DNA of 64,000 bases from Rhabdornis inornatus (Eukaryota; Chordata; Aves; Passeriformes; Rhabdornithidae): positions 434,001 to 498,000 of the forward strand of contig VWZS01000704.1 of the NCBI GenBank assembly GCA_013397075.1, written 5' to 3'. How positions within the stretch are numbered: the first letter of the stretch is position 1; every line of letters begins with the position of its first letter. The position numbers were made by a program, and so were the translations under genes. Positions 12,401 to 27,400 of the stretch are shown here, piece by piece. The notes beneath the pieces were generated by a model that was not told the origin of the DNA, did no database searches, and saw nothing but the letters and a program-made list of their open reading frames with translations.

Positions 12401-15400
12401 CAACACACTGTGACAGCAAAGCACAGACTGAAAGGTCACCACTGCTTGCTAAGGACAAGATAAACACAAGAAAATCACTCGGGAATTTTTTTTTGTGTGG
12501 ATGGGAAAAGTGAATTGTTAAATGCAAAGGGGAAGTTTGGATTTGCTGGATTGTTTCACTGGGGGAGATGTTCAGGGATGTGGTCTGGGCCAAAATATTG
12601 ACATTGGCCTGGCACCAGCAGGACAGAAATGCCATCCTCTTGTGTCACCTGTCACACTGAACTCACAAGTTCCCATTCCCAGCCACAGGATCTTACAGCT
12701 ACTCCCACTAATTCAGCTCTCAAATCATTTTGTTTCCTTAATTAACACAATTTCTGTTGGATGCAAGAAGGGTGTGAATATCTTGGACTATCTATAATCA
12801 TTGTTATTTGTGGAAAAGTGAGAAGAAAAAGGCTTTGGAGGTATCTCAGTGCTACCACAGCACCCATGAAAGTTCCAGAAATGGTTTTCTGCTCTCCACT
12901 TCCTATTTGGAATTTTTTCTCACAGTACTGGAATAAAGAAGAAATTAAAAGTCTTCTATCCCTAAAAAATTCTTAATTTCACAGGGAATTTTCTACTAAA
13001 TATAACACAACAATGACTTCCCCATAAAATGCCATGTTCTCTACTGGTTTTGCCCATATTTCTTTATTAATAAGTGAAAAAATATTTTAAGTGATGCAAA
13101 GGCAAGATGAAATTAACACAGTGCAAGAGATTTTTCCCAGCTCTGGTTAAGCATAATAATAATTTAAATTAAATTAAATGTTAAAATAACAATAATTTTC
13201 TTAGAAATCTTGCTTTTCCCAGAATATGGTTAATAAGAAATGAATTTTTCCAGCAATCACTTATATAGCACAAGATTCTTTCTCCCTTCAAGGGACACGA
13301 AACATAAAGGCTTAAAAACTTCCACAAGGACCAGAAATTCAATATTGAAGCATGTCATTATTCTGAAATGATAGAAATATCTCAATTTGTTGAGATAGGA
13401 GAAGAAGAAATTTCAGCCAAAGAGCTGCAAAATTTTTCTATCATTAAGTTACATAAAGCCCAGAAAATTGGAATTGAAGTGATGATTTCCTTCGTGTTAC
13501 CAGTCATGACACTGGAAACAAGAAAGGAAATATTCCCCTATGGCAGCCATGGAAATAATTCCCATTAAAGGCCAACTCAAGCAGTGTCACTGCTCAGAAC
13601 TGCCAGCCACAGTGAGTTTATTTGCCTTGCACATGTGCTGATGTGAAAGTTTGACTTTGTGCACAATCTGCTGTACTTTGGTGCAGTTCTGCTGGCTGCT
13701 CCATGATTAATTCACTCTTCTGTAGCAGGATCAAAAGCATCTGGAGAGGTGGAAGTGCAGAAATGCTCTCTGGGCAGGGGAGCTCAGTGCCTGCACTTCA
13801 GAGCTGCCCATTATCAACATTTTGGAGCGAGCTCTTTATTTCAGCTCCCCAAGGTAAGAACAGTAAATTATGACTTGAACTAAACAAGTCACACTTGGCT
13901 CCAAAATCAGATTTTCCTACCTCTACTTTCAGGTCCCAGAGGTAGGCAGAGGAAATCCTGGTCACAGCCAAAGAAGTAATTTTTGGCTCTGAAATAAATT
14001 TTCCTGCTTTACTCAAGCCAAACTCTACCATTGAGAGCACCACAGCTTTGAGCAATCCTTGAACATTTTCTTTTATATTATTTTGTTTTAGCAACCTGAT
14101 TCTTCAGCAATATGAAACCCTTTGCAATAACACAGAATTAGGGGGTTGGCCTCTTTCTTCAATCAGTTTTGTTTATAATCAGGTCCTACTTCTGAGCCTG
14201 AATAATTTCTTTCTCCTTAACCCTGAAAAAAAATGTTTTAGACTCTCCTCTTTCAGTGAACCTAAGATACAATATGTCTAAAAATGCTGAAGTGAAACTA
14301 AATTATTCTCTTGAAAGCCTCCACAGAAAATACTGTAACTTATAAAAGCCCACAGTTACTTAAGGAATTCAAATATTTGCCATTTAATACCAGGATATGT
14401 GGCATATATTTAGCACAAACATATGGAAAAACTAAAATTGGATATCATTCATCACGCTTGACAATGAGTTTCATGCCCAAGATTGATGTCTGGATCCAAA
14501 ATGCTACACTTCAAAATATCTAAGAGAAGTTAATTAACAGTATGTTAGCATCAGATAACACATATGTGGGATTATCCATCTCTGCTTGTCACATTATTTA
14601 TGTTCTCTAATATTACAGCTCACTGCTATTCAATCAAGTTACAAATCATAAAACATATTTAGAAAGCAGGTTGATCACAGACAAGTCATATTAGTGGAGA
14701 TGAGCCAACATCAAACTGCCAACATAAAATATTGCTCTCCAAAGGTCCAACCCACAAACCCTGCTGCTTGTGCTCAGCCCTGGGAGTATTAAAGGGATTA
14801 CTCACACAAGTAAGAGCTCTGTGCAGGAGTAAGGGGTTATGGAATTGAGGCTTAAGAGGACTTTTATTAACCCAAAAAAACAGACATTCAAGTGTTTTTT
14901 CATGTAGAAGCCGAGCACTTTTTAGTGATTTAAACCAATCTCAGAAGCAGATCATTCATGGCTATTCCAAGGGAATTGTTAATCACCTGCATTTCCTATT
15001 TTTGAAGGAATGTCATTATTAATCATCTTATCAGTTTCCTCCTCTGGTACCTCTGCTGAGCACCTATTGCTGTGTGAGAGCCACAGATGCACAATTTTCT
15101 GTCTGAGTTCAGCCTGACCTGTGTCACTATGGTTTGAATTTTATGTCTGCTGAAAACTCAAGGTCCTTCCCAGAAGTTCCAGGTTTTACCCAGTTTTCTG
15201 CTTCACCCACAAAATCCAAAGAAACACCAACCAAGGGCATCACCACAGCAAATGTAACTGTTTCATTTGGGAATTCCAGTTTCTTTCCTGAGCTGAGAAA
15301 GATGCTTAATCTTCCAAATTTCTTTTATATTTCTACAAAGGTACTAATAATCTTCTTCAGAGTGACCCTCTTTAATTTTATCCTTCTTGCAACTCAGCTG

Positions 15401-18400
15401 GTAAAAAAAACGAGCATTAATCCAGAATTTTGGGGGATCTGACAACCCTAAAGCTTTGAGCAAAACCAAACCCTGTTCAATATAAAGACATTTAAAATCA
15501 AACCCATTTTCTCCAGCATCCTGCAAGAAGCTCTGCCATGCAGCAGCTCTGCAAATCTCGTGCTGAGAGACTGGTGCCTGCCCTTCTCTCATCCAGAATT
15601 GATCACTGCAGAGCTTTGGGCATTCCCATCCCTAAATAGACTCACTCAGACCTTGAGCTGCTTGCAATTTGGTAGCTAGTGTTTCTAGCCCTACTGAAAA
15701 ATTTAGGGGTTTTCTTCAGTCTAATTAAAAAAAATAATTCAACAGAACACTGATTTTTAAAATAGAGTTATCAGGAATGTGCTGTAGTGCCTGTGATTCT
15801 GTTATTTGAAATATTTGGTTGAACTCAAGGTAAAATGAAACCATATCCACTGTGAAGATAATTCACCCATAACACATTCTTTTCAACCTAATTTTGTATC
15901 ATTTAGAACCCAAACCCATTGATTTTCAGGAAATCATTTGGCATTAATTGTAAATTTCCAGCCCTACAACAGACAAAGGATTTCCAAAATACCTTGTCAG
16001 CACATGCCCCTAACAAACCAGCATTCCTAACTCCAGAAAAGAGGCTGAGTACTCTTTAAATGTGAATTTTTACACTACAGTAGAGTGCATTGTATTTTAG
16101 AAGGACAAAAAATATTGTGGCTGAATGAGTGCTCCAAGGAATTCTGCAAACATTGGAAGAACTGCCCTAACACAGCCTCCCAAGTCCTTGTAGGATGTGG
16201 GTTTTTCCCAGCAAGGCTGGAATTAGGCACATGCTGCAGACAACAAAGAAGCCTTTGCTTGTTCACTTAAGCTCAGAACACATCTCTCAAACCAAAGCTG
16301 AGTCTGTTTGGCCTTTCAAGTGCAAACCTATGATTTTCTTGTTTGATTTGGCATTAGTGAGAACCAGAATCCAGCTGCTCCTGGTATTTATTTATTCTGT
16401 ATCCTTCACTTTGTTTCTTGGCTTCACAGAGCAGTCCCAAAAGCTCTCAGAGGAACACATAGGACAGAGCAGTGACAGTGACTGGGAGCAGTGGCAGCAC
16501 CTCAGTGGCACAGACCACTAGAAAGAAATGCTATTACAAACTAACCAATAATAAACCTTATTTTCAATAAGCAGAAAGCCTAGAAAAATACTTTTCTATA
16601 TTCATTGGCTTTCTTTTCCTCTCGGCTCTGAAGTGCCTGCTCTAATGGAGCATTATCTGTCAGACAAGCCCTGCTCAAGTCAAAAGGAAGGAAGTGTTGA
16701 GGTGGGCAATTACACAGCAGTGCAACAGGATGCTGCTTTCACCACCTCCTGAAAAACACAAACAGTTTCAGATTTATTTCACTGGAGCCATTTCAAAATG
16801 CTATTTTTACAAGGCGCTTACAAGGGTTTGCCTAAAGTTACATGGAGGTTGAATATTCCAAATAGTGCTGTCCTCAGTCTCCAGGAAGAGTTTATGTTGT
16901 GTCATAAATTCATGCTTCAAAATTGCAAGCTAATAAAGAAGCACAAGCTTGGAGAAAGTTTCCAGTTCCACTCTGCTGAAGTGGGACACATAATTACACT
17001 AAAGAAGGCAATGGGATTAGAAAGGTGAGATAGTGCAGTGGGACATACACAGTTCTACTGTAAAATAATAATATAATTAAACAATCTTTATCTTTCCACC
17101 TGTTTTCTGCAATAACCTGCCTTATTTAAAGTTGCTCCACCTCTTACTTGTGCAAGGTAACTCCAAGAATTCAAATAGGATGGAGAGAAGTTCAAGGTAA
17201 ACACAGAGAAAAGGTATTTTGTGCATATTTAGTGTTTTAAAGATGACATAAAAATCAAGTACAACTCTGAAGCGATGTCCTACCTGAAGGTCCTTCACAT
17301 TTGGGAAGGGGATTCCAATGGTCACAACTGCCCTGGCATTCTCATCACAGAAATCCAGCCCCTCACTGACCTTCCCTCTGCACACAGCTATCAGCAGGGC
17401 TCCATCTGCAACAGGACAGGAACACTCTGATCATCCCAGGGGGAAGCTGAGGATCAGGAGAAACTTTCACCACAATGTTTCAAAGAGCTATAATTATAAT
17501 AGAGTACAATAGACTGGCTGGAAAAAGTGAGTGGCTCTAAAAATAGAGACTTGTTAGAGGGGTGAGATTAACTCCACTTTGATCAATAATATTCTCATTT
17601 CAACCATCAAATGGCAAAATCATTTTACACGATATAATTAATTATATAGTAATAATTCATTATTGCATAATTAATTATGCAAGAACAATGTGTATCAACA
17701 ACAAAACGTTAAACCTTGAATTTTACTTGAAGAGTCTGCATCAGCTATTTTGAATGGCTGAAAAATGTACCTTTTTCTCCTTTACATTTGATTGCATCAT
17801 AGTAGATTTTCAGCAGCTCATCAAAGTCACTCTTGGCCCCTCCCTGGGGCTCTGCAATGACTGTTTTAACATCCTCCAGGTTCCTCCACAAGCCAGTGTG
17901 CATCCAACGATCCTTTAACTTGTCCAGCATCTGAAAAGCAACAGAAAAAATCCATGTCAACCACTTGAACTGCTCAAATGAAGCACACAAAGACATTTCT
18001 TTTAGTGAACTTTTATATGATTCAGGTTTTTTATTTGTAAATGCAAGTTTTCCTACCATGCACAGAACCTCAGCTGTGCAGCACTTGGCAAACAGGGGGG
18101 CTCTTATTTTGCTAATTAGAAATAATTCAGATTTTTGAGCTGTCAAAGCAAAACTCCCTAAATCTATGACAGTGGCCACTAAAGAGCACCTTGTGGTATT
18201 CCTCAAAGTAGAGGAATGTCATCCAAAGAAAAATGGAAGTTACCTGTTTTTTTGATTACTAAGTAAGATCAGAAACAAATTCCAAATTAATTTGAAACAA
18301 GCCTTCATATCTTAAATCTCCAGAACATTTCAATACTTGAAAATTTACATAGAGAAGTTGGGAAAGGAAATATTGATGTAGGATATATCAGCCTCCTCTG

Positions 18401-21400
18401 CTTCTTGAAGAGCCCATCAGCTTTGTTACACCTAAAATTCTAAAATTACAAAGTCTGAACTATGCACATTTCACTCCAAGTCAGGACATGTTCAAATCTC
18501 TCAACCAAATAAACTTGTCCCACTTTTAATGCAAATAGTGAAAATGTTGCATTACAGAAATCAAAGTTTAAAATTAGCACACAACCTGAAGTCAGCTGGG
18601 TGGGGGTCATTTAGCAAATGCATCAACTTAAAACATTGAATTTTATCAATTCAGGGAGTAAAAAATTTCCGCCTTGAGCTGCACAGCACTGCCCTGGAGA
18701 CAAGGGGAAGGCAAGAAACACATTCCAGAGTGAGCCAAGGAGCCCTGGTTCAATGGACAGAATTAAATCCTTTATTTCACCCTTCTGCTGCTCAGGGATC
18801 TTTAGTGTGTCACTCCATGCAGTTACTGAGGTTCATTTCTGAGATTTAAACTCACATTCTGCAATAAGGGCTGTGCTCTTATTGTGTCTGCACTTCACTC
18901 CCCTCCTGAAGACTTTTCCATATTTTGCTCCAGGCTACACAAACTGCTCCATCTGGAACCTGCACTTGCTCTGCTTCATTCCTCCAAAAGCCACAGCATC
19001 CCTTCACTGCAGCCCACTTGTTTCCAGTGCACTCCAGCCAAGATCCCAGGATCCTGAATGGGTGATTGTTACCAAAATAATCTGTCCCGTGTCCAGACCC
19101 ACAGTTTAAGTGCTACTGTGAAGCAGAACTAATGAGCAACAACTAATTGTTGTCACATTTGAAAATTTATAGGAAATTGGTTACAAGAGCCTTTGCATTT
19201 TTCATGTCCTCAGCATTAAAGATGTGAACTCATTCTCTGACATGAAGAATTTGGATGGGTTCCTCACAAGAGGGGACAAATGCTGTTATTTGGAATTTTC
19301 CCTGTTTTGTGCCAGCCTCTGCTCAGGGAATTACTCCTGCTTTACTACTGATGTGACACCATTAGCAAGCAAGCACAGAGAGAGGAAGTGATGAGTAGTA
19401 GGAACAGTTTCCCTCACATACAGCTGTAGCTGCAGAATAAATCATCTCTGCTAAATGTGTCTGTCCTCCTGCCTGTCCCCTTCCCTCCCAGCTCTGCCAT
19501 TTCCTGGCAGCATCCTGTCTGTAATCTCTTTTTCTATAAAGGTTGTAATCCTGTGACTGAGCAATGAGTGTCCATCTTGCCATCCCAGCCTGCCACTGTG
19601 GCCTCAGTTCTTGGATGTGATGTGGAAATAATTCTGGGAAAGCAAAGAAACAAACACATTACAGCTCTAAGTACATCCATTTGGGATGTGCCAGGGGCTG
19701 TAACATCATTAACTGCCCAATTTCATTGCTCCTCCTGTGGAGCTGGGCCCCACTCAGCAATCCCTGCTGAGCTGGCTCCTGGCACTGCCAGGCATGGCCA
19801 GGGACAGAACACAGCAGATCCTTGGGTAGAGCTGAATTTCACACCTACATCCATAAAACCATCCAGCCTTTGTCTTCTCAGGGTCACTCATCCCTGATTT
19901 TCTCCTCTCCTCTCATCCCACCCCGTGGTATTTCTCACCAATACACCCCTAGGAAATGTTCTTGCCACAAAGGCAAGATTCCTCACAAAAATTCCTTAAT
20001 CTCTCAATCCCACTGTATTTCTCTCAGGAAAATTTATATCCAGAACTGCAAAGATGGCTGGAGAAAACCTTTATCCAAATTCTTAAGAAAACATCTTTTC
20101 TCTTTGTGGGTTCCCCAGCCTCCAAGCAAGTCTGTCCTGCACCAAGCTTCAGGTTTCTTGTTTCATTGACAGCAATCATCACAACAGAAAATCTGTGATT
20201 TCGATGGAAATATGGGAATTATTTATGAAATCTTTGGCAAGAATGGAGCAATTCATTTAATTCACACAACAGCTATTACCTCTTCCATTAATGGACTTTG
20301 CTAGATATGGAAACTTTCCTTGTATCCACAAAAACACAGGACCCATGGCATGGACAGACACTAAAACAACAAGAATTATGGAGCTGACTGAATACAAATA
20401 AATAAAATATAGAACACACACATGCCTCAGACGAGCCAGGAACCAAGTGCGGGTTTCTCATAAAAAATTATTTCACTTTGGGTTGGAAAAGTGCAAATGG
20501 GAGCAAGATCTAATGCCAGGAATCACAGGAAGGAACCATTAATGTCCCCAGTCAGTCACTCCTCCTACCCAAGGGAATAATAGTTCCTGCACTGGAAGGC
20601 AGCCCGTGTATATTTTATTAAATCCCTTAAAAATGGATCCTCAAATGGCTTATTAACAAATGGTCTTCCTCCAAGAGAGCAGAAAATCTTGTTAGAAAGA
20701 ATCTGCCATCTTCCCATGCACTGAGGGATGTTTACTGGGATAGCTTCTCCCTTTTAGTCCTTCCTGCAATTTAAAGACACCTGTAAGCTATGATCCACAA
20801 AAACCTGGAGCTGCTTCCCTTTTGAAGCAGTTTTTGAAGTATTCTGGAAGTTTGGGGATGGGGGGAGCTGTTTTCTCACCACCTCCTTCCATTGTGCTGC
20901 ACTCCAAGGCCAAACCCTCCTGTGTGTGCCCAAAAAGGAGAAGTTTTGCCTTTTTCCATTTGCTGCTTTGCTTTATATACTGCCAAAAATCACATTAGGG
21001 GGCTCCCAGAATGAAGCAAACCCAGAGATTTGTTAAATGTATTTTACCCTAAGGCAAGTTGATTGTAATTTCCACCTCTGGATCAAACCTGGGGATGTGC
21101 TTTTCCTGCAGGATCCATCACCTCCTGACAGGGAGTTATGGAGTAGAAAACACCTGAGAAAAGGCCTAACAGAAAAATTCTGGCTTTTTTTAGCTCTTGT
21201 CCTGCTAATTTCTCTACATAAAATATTCCTTAAATATTTAAGCACTGGTTCACGTCATGATGGATTCACATCTTTTCAGCAGAGAAAAAAGGTATCACAG
21301 AAATAATCAAAAGTGCTTGGGGAGGCAACAAAACACCTAAAAATATCCAAGGATGCTCCAGAGCAGTACAGGACAAAAGGATAATGACCTAAGAAGCATC

Positions 21401-24400
21401 TGACAGAGTAAAATAGCTCTGACTTTACTGGGTAGTTTAACAACTCTTAAATAAAAATAATTATCATTGAAAGTGCATTGTGAACCTGTAAAACTACAAG
21501 CTGTCTTGTTTCCCACACATTTATACAATAATTGCACAGAAGGTATTTCAAGGTGAACAGAACTTACACAAACATTTTGTAACCCTTCTTAAAAATCTGC
21601 CATTATACTTTAAAATAACCCCACTTCTCCAAACTTTGCTTTTTAAAATCTTGGCTCTCTGTAATGATGTGAAGTTGCACTTTTCATTGTTATTCAAATA
21701 TTCAGGTAGCTGGAGGGGAGAAAGGGAAGAGCCATTAGGTTTTTCTTAATAAAAATCACAGTATTGGTACCACTGTTAGTGCAAAAAGTCTGAGCTCCCC
21801 AAGGGAGCAGCATTGATCTAAAAGCCTTTTCCCTGTGTTTGCTCCCAGGATTTTCTTTGTGAATAAGCACTGCTTCAAATCAAAGTGTGTCTCCAGTGGG
21901 CTGGAAATGTGTTTGAAGGGTCAAACAGAAGTTCCACAGGCAGAAAGGCAGCACAAAACTCCAGAGATGGCAACAGGAGCTGAGCTGCTCCAGGCTGGGC
22001 TCCCTCCAGAACTTGTTCTGGTACAACAACAGGGCTCTGCTCCAGCTGGGAATGACAGGGAGAGACTGGGAATGGAAAAGGGAGAGACTGGGAATGGAAA
22101 AGGGAGAGACTGGGAATGGAAAAGGGAGAGACTGGGAATGGAAAAGGGAGAGACTGGGAATGGAAAAGGGAGAGACTGGGAATGGAAAAGGGAGAGACTG
22201 GGAATGGAAAAGGGAGAGACTGGGAATGGAAAAGGGAGAGACTGGGAATGGAAAAGGGAGAGACTGGGAATGGAAAAGGGAGAGACTGGGAATGGAAAAG
22301 GGAGAGACTGGCACAAAACTGGGCTCTCATCCCCCCACCAAACACGGAGAGTGCCACAGATTCCCAGTGCTGCTCTAACCATTGCTCTGCAGTGTTTGTA
22401 GCTTGCCAGAAAAATGACAGGTGGCACAACCAAACAAAGAAGCTTTTTTTTTTTTTTTTTTAATCTGAAAACCCTTACATTCAGAGAGACTGTTGAGAAG
22501 AAATGCACCTCCCTTGTTTTGCTACAAAATGTTCCCCACGATTTGGGCTGCCTGCAAAGAAACCAAGTACAGAACAACTCAGCCTCCACCTGCATCAGCT
22601 GCCTCCCCTCTTTCTTTCAGTGGAAATAAATATAAAAATAAAAAACCCCCATACACTCTGACAGGTCCTTCTCCAACTTGAAGCTGCTAGGCTGGAGGAT
22701 ATCATATTTTCCACTCAAGCAATGCTCTGCTGATCCCAAGGCACAGATGTTTTGATCATGGCTCATTCCAGAGGCATTGCATTTCCTTTCAAAACTTCCA
22801 GGAGGAGATTTGCTGAGTCAGCTGCTTACCCACAGCTGGAAGTTTTTGTTCCAATCCCTCTGGTCCCAGGAGAATCACCTGGATGAATTTTCTACTTCCA
22901 TTATGAAAGGATGGAACTGTCCCTATATTAGTGATAATCCTAAAACATATTCAGTCATTAAATCAAGGCATTGCTTTAAAATAGTGGCCTTAAATTCCTG
23001 TTATTTCAAAGGAATCCTGGAGAGTGGATCTGGCCAGACCTCACCCACTTTTTTTGGCATTACAGATTCCCATTAAATTAATTCCTTCAAGGATTAAGAT
23101 GGTTTGGAAAAGTAGAGAGTTAGCAGAAATTATTTGACAGTTCTTGAACTAAAAACTTTGCCAAAACTTGGTACTAAATGACCCAGAATCCTACAGGCAA
23201 CTCCAGGAGCTCCAGGAATATTGGAACTCTTCACTTTGGGGGAAAAAAGAAGATTTTATAAAGAGTTTATCCATGTGGGGTCATAGGATCACTGACTTAT
23301 TCCATTTTCACCTTTAGTTAAAAAACAAACAAACCAAGCCCAAAACAACAGGTTAAAAGTGAACAGAAAGGAAACAACAGAAGGAAGAAAGGAAACAGAG
23401 GAATGAAATGGGAATAAAATACTGAAAGCACAAGAACAAATTGCCTGGAAGGATTGGTGTGAAAGGAAAATCGAGTTTCCTTCCAAAAACAGGAGGCAAA
23501 ATATTTCTGCTAACTAACCCTAATGTCCATTATCCCAGTCTTTGAAATCAGTTCAGAACAGCACCCTAGAACTATTTTAAAAAGCACCATAAAAAGCACA
23601 ATATCCCTCAACAAGAGCAAAAGGGATGAAAAGCAAGCAAAAAAACCCAACCACATTTATCAAATGCACCAAAAATTATTCCCCACTTTGAGAAGGACTA
23701 AAACAATATTCACCTCTGGGCCACAGGTCATCTACCCAATTGGCAGAAATAATTCACATTTCACCTTTTCTTCTTCTTAATCACCCCGTACACTTTTTCA
23801 AAAGGTCATTTTAATCATATTTTTCATCCAGAAAAAAAGAGAAAAGCCTCAATTTTGCTCAACACCCAGACACTTGCACTGCTCTGGGCTGGGACTCCAC
23901 CAGCCAAGAATAACAGAGGCCACTGAATTATTTAAAGCAGTTGTTTGCACTCAATTAGATTTTCATGAAAGGTTAAGCAAGAGACTGATTCACAGCCCCT
24001 CCTCATGTTTATGGGAGGGTTCTAACACAGGACAAGGTATTTAAAATTCATTCATTTGAATGACTGAGCCAATGCAAAATATAAACATAGTTTTTCATTT
24101 TAAATTTCAAATTTCATTTTCCCAGCTCCCAATTCTAACAGATTTAATTCCGAGAGAATGTGAAAATATCTGTGCCAAAATATTTCATTTTTGAAGTAAA
24201 ATTTACTTTCAAAATAGAGCTTTTAATTCCCATTCCTAATAGGAAACTGGAGAGAAATACTAAACATCCATATAAATACATGTGCACAAGGTAATCTTGT
24301 CTTCATGGACCAAAAATAAATTGATTTAATGAAGCATTTTAATGGAGAGAAGCCACACAAGGATGTTTCTCTTATCAAGCAGAGGCTCCACCTGCTTTCT

Positions 24401-27400
24401 CCTGCACTTTCAAATTTCCCAACTATTTATTATTTCAGGGGGCATCACTCAGCCATGCAGAGAAGGGTTCTGAACCTGCCTGGTTCCCACAGTGCAAATT
24501 CCAGGTGAATTCCTGCCTGATTTCCTTTCCCAAAGACTCACAGAGCCTCTGGAACGAAATGCTCCAGAAGAGCAAAATAGAAAATTATTTTAAAAATACA
24601 ATTATTAATCCAAAGGGCTGTGCAGGGAGCTGGAGCCATGTCACACATTTATTCTGATATTTTACATTTCTCCCAGAATTCTGAAGGAAGATCACAGAGA
24701 CTCTGAATTGTCCTAACAGGTGCTCATGGAGTTTGTCCTCCCCACTTCTCCTGGGAAAAAGCTGTGCTGGATTGGAAATCTACAGCACTGTGCTATTCCA
24801 GGAGATTTTCCACTTAATCTACTTCTTCACAGCAGAAAATGGGTTTGAAGGCTAAAACTTTAAAACCATGGAGGTGTGATTTTCAAGAATTTCCATGGAA
24901 AAGGTGTCTTTTTAAATTGAGAAGTACTGTACTTATTTTCTCAAGGAGAATTTTAAACAAACATGAAATAAACCCAAATATTTAGGACCAAGAATGGTGT
25001 TGAGATCCCCACATATGGTGGGAAATGTGGGGTAAAGTCTGTGCTCGTCCACACAGACACTGAAAGGGAAATAAAAAAAAAAGAGGGGGAAAAAAGAAAA
25101 TAAATAAAGCTACTGTGCAACACAATTCCATAATTCAGCTAAACCCTGACCATGGTGAAAAACTCTGTATTATGAACAAGATTCTGATCACCATGTGCAC
25201 ACTCCAGCACAATAAAAGGTGAATAATTCATCATCATTTTCAAAGGCAAAGTATGCATCACTCAGCTTGGGGGCAGCACGGGGGATTTCACTGGCAGCGC
25301 TTTTCTTTGGGGACAATGACAAAGTGCCGCTCAGCAGCAGGAAACTGAAGCACTGAAGTGTGTTCCATGTGCCATAAATCAACACTGCAGCCACAGGATG
25401 TCTCTCTGCTCCCAACATACCATCAATTTTTCAAGAACCCCCTTAAATAATGGAAAACGTGAACGGCGACAACAGTAATGAAAAATGAAATGTTTTGCAC
25501 GCCAAAGAATTTAGAATAACACTGTTAATATGTTGCTTCTGCAGCTAAAGGAGCTTTTTAATAGAAATCTTCTCCCAAAAAACCCAACATCTTGCCCCCC
25601 AAACAAGCTTTGTTCAGTCCTTGAGCTCCATGGTAGCTCTTTAGGAACAACCTGGTTCAAAGCAGGATTTCTTTTGTGGTTTTAAAACTAACCAAGACAA
25701 CAAGTTCTGTGTTTCAGGCACTGCTTCTACATCCACCCTAGGCTATCATTACACCTTCCCATCCCAGAGAGGGAAAATCCTTCATGCAAAGAGAGCTCTC
25801 CAGAAAAAAAAAATAAAAAAAATTAAAAGGATGGTTTAAATCCTGGTCTGGAATAAAAAGGAAAATGATGAACTGGTCATGGATGAAGTCAACATCTCCA
25901 GAGCTGCTCTTCCCCAGCCAGAAGCCAAGCTCAGTCATCTCTGACCTCTTTGTTTTTGCAGAATAAAGAGAAAAAAATAATCCAAGGTTGTCTTAGTGGC
26001 ACATGAGCAATGAAGCTCAGAAGGCCTGGGAGGATTGAGCCTCACCCCGGGCACGGGGCCAGGCAGGGCCACGAGGCTCCCCCAGGGCTGGGCCAGGCCT
26101 GGCATGGGGACAGCTCTGAGCTGCCTCTGCTCTCCTCCCCAAGGCCAGCGTCCCACAGGAAATCCTTCGTGTCCCTCCATCACATGAGACAATTCTAAAC
26201 TCATTCATTCATTCATTGATAAGCTAAGTATTTCTTCCAAGTACCCAGCTCGATCCCTTCTCCCTCCTTCCCTTCTGTCCCCCTAAAAAAAAACAATTAG
26301 AAAGAAATAGCAAACTTTTCTGATTCTTAGGAAAGTAATTTCTCACCTCATGATCAAAAACAGAAAGTAAAAGATGAAAAAGTTTTTACTGTAGCACATT
26401 GCAAGTTATTTGTTTTGAAGTATTTTTGCTAAAAATTAGTTCATTACTGAGCTGTAAAATTAATCAAAATGCAATGAATACTCTTTAGAACACATCACTC
26501 AGTAATTAAATGTTCTCACACAGGAGCTTGCTTACCCTATCAGGAGGTAAAATTGAGGTATGATTTTTCTAATTTTCTAAGACACAAGTTGAGGGATCCC
26601 AGACCCCCCAGTGATGCAGAATTTCTGTGAATTTAAAACAGCCCAAGTATTCCTTTTAATACATTTAATATTCAGATTCTTGTCCCACAGGAAATCCTGA
26701 GCTGTTGCACTGCTGATACAGACCATGCTCCCTAAATAAATCCTCTCCAGTAATTTTCTCTCATATCTGGTGCTCTTCACACATCTCTCCCATATCAGGC
26801 ACTGAATCTTTCACAGCCATGGCAAAGGGACCAAGAACTCTGCAGGTTGTAAAGGTTCAGAACAACATTACTGTTCAAATAACCTGGGCAGGATGCACCT
26901 TCTTAAGAAAAATGTTGCTTATGGATATTATTCCCTGTTCACAACTGCTTTCTTTCTCTTTTATTAAAAGTTCCTGAGGAAAACAACATGTCCATGTTAT
27001 TTATTATTAGGACTCCATCATTCACAGAGTGCAAACTTCTTGACTGTGAAAATTCATTTTCAATGCAGTTCCTACTTAGATGAGAGGAAAAATATGCAAG
27101 CAGCAAGTGTTAATTACAAGGGAAATTGGAGCATGTGTTAACGAGCTACAACAATTCAGCTTGCAGCACTTTGACAAGTCAGAGCTCAGAAGAGAGAAAC
27201 AATAATAGATTTTTTGTTTATTTTCCTGATGCTGTCTGCTCAGGGTATTTAAATTAACAGTGTAATAAAATATTAAGCAGCCCAACTCTCAGGGTGTGAA
27301 ATTCACAGGCCAAACACTCATCTGCCAGCACGGCAGATAATTTTTTTAGACATAATATCCAATAATCTGCCACGACTGTCGCTCCGGATTGGATTTATGT

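Noticed and set aside
21835..22595. Several open frames of 115-224 codons on both strands
   Set aside because: They all cross the 22-bp minisatellite, which lacks stops when repeated. They encode only MEKGETGNGKGRDWEWKRER-type or SLSLFHSQ-type repeats and have no start context or splice support.
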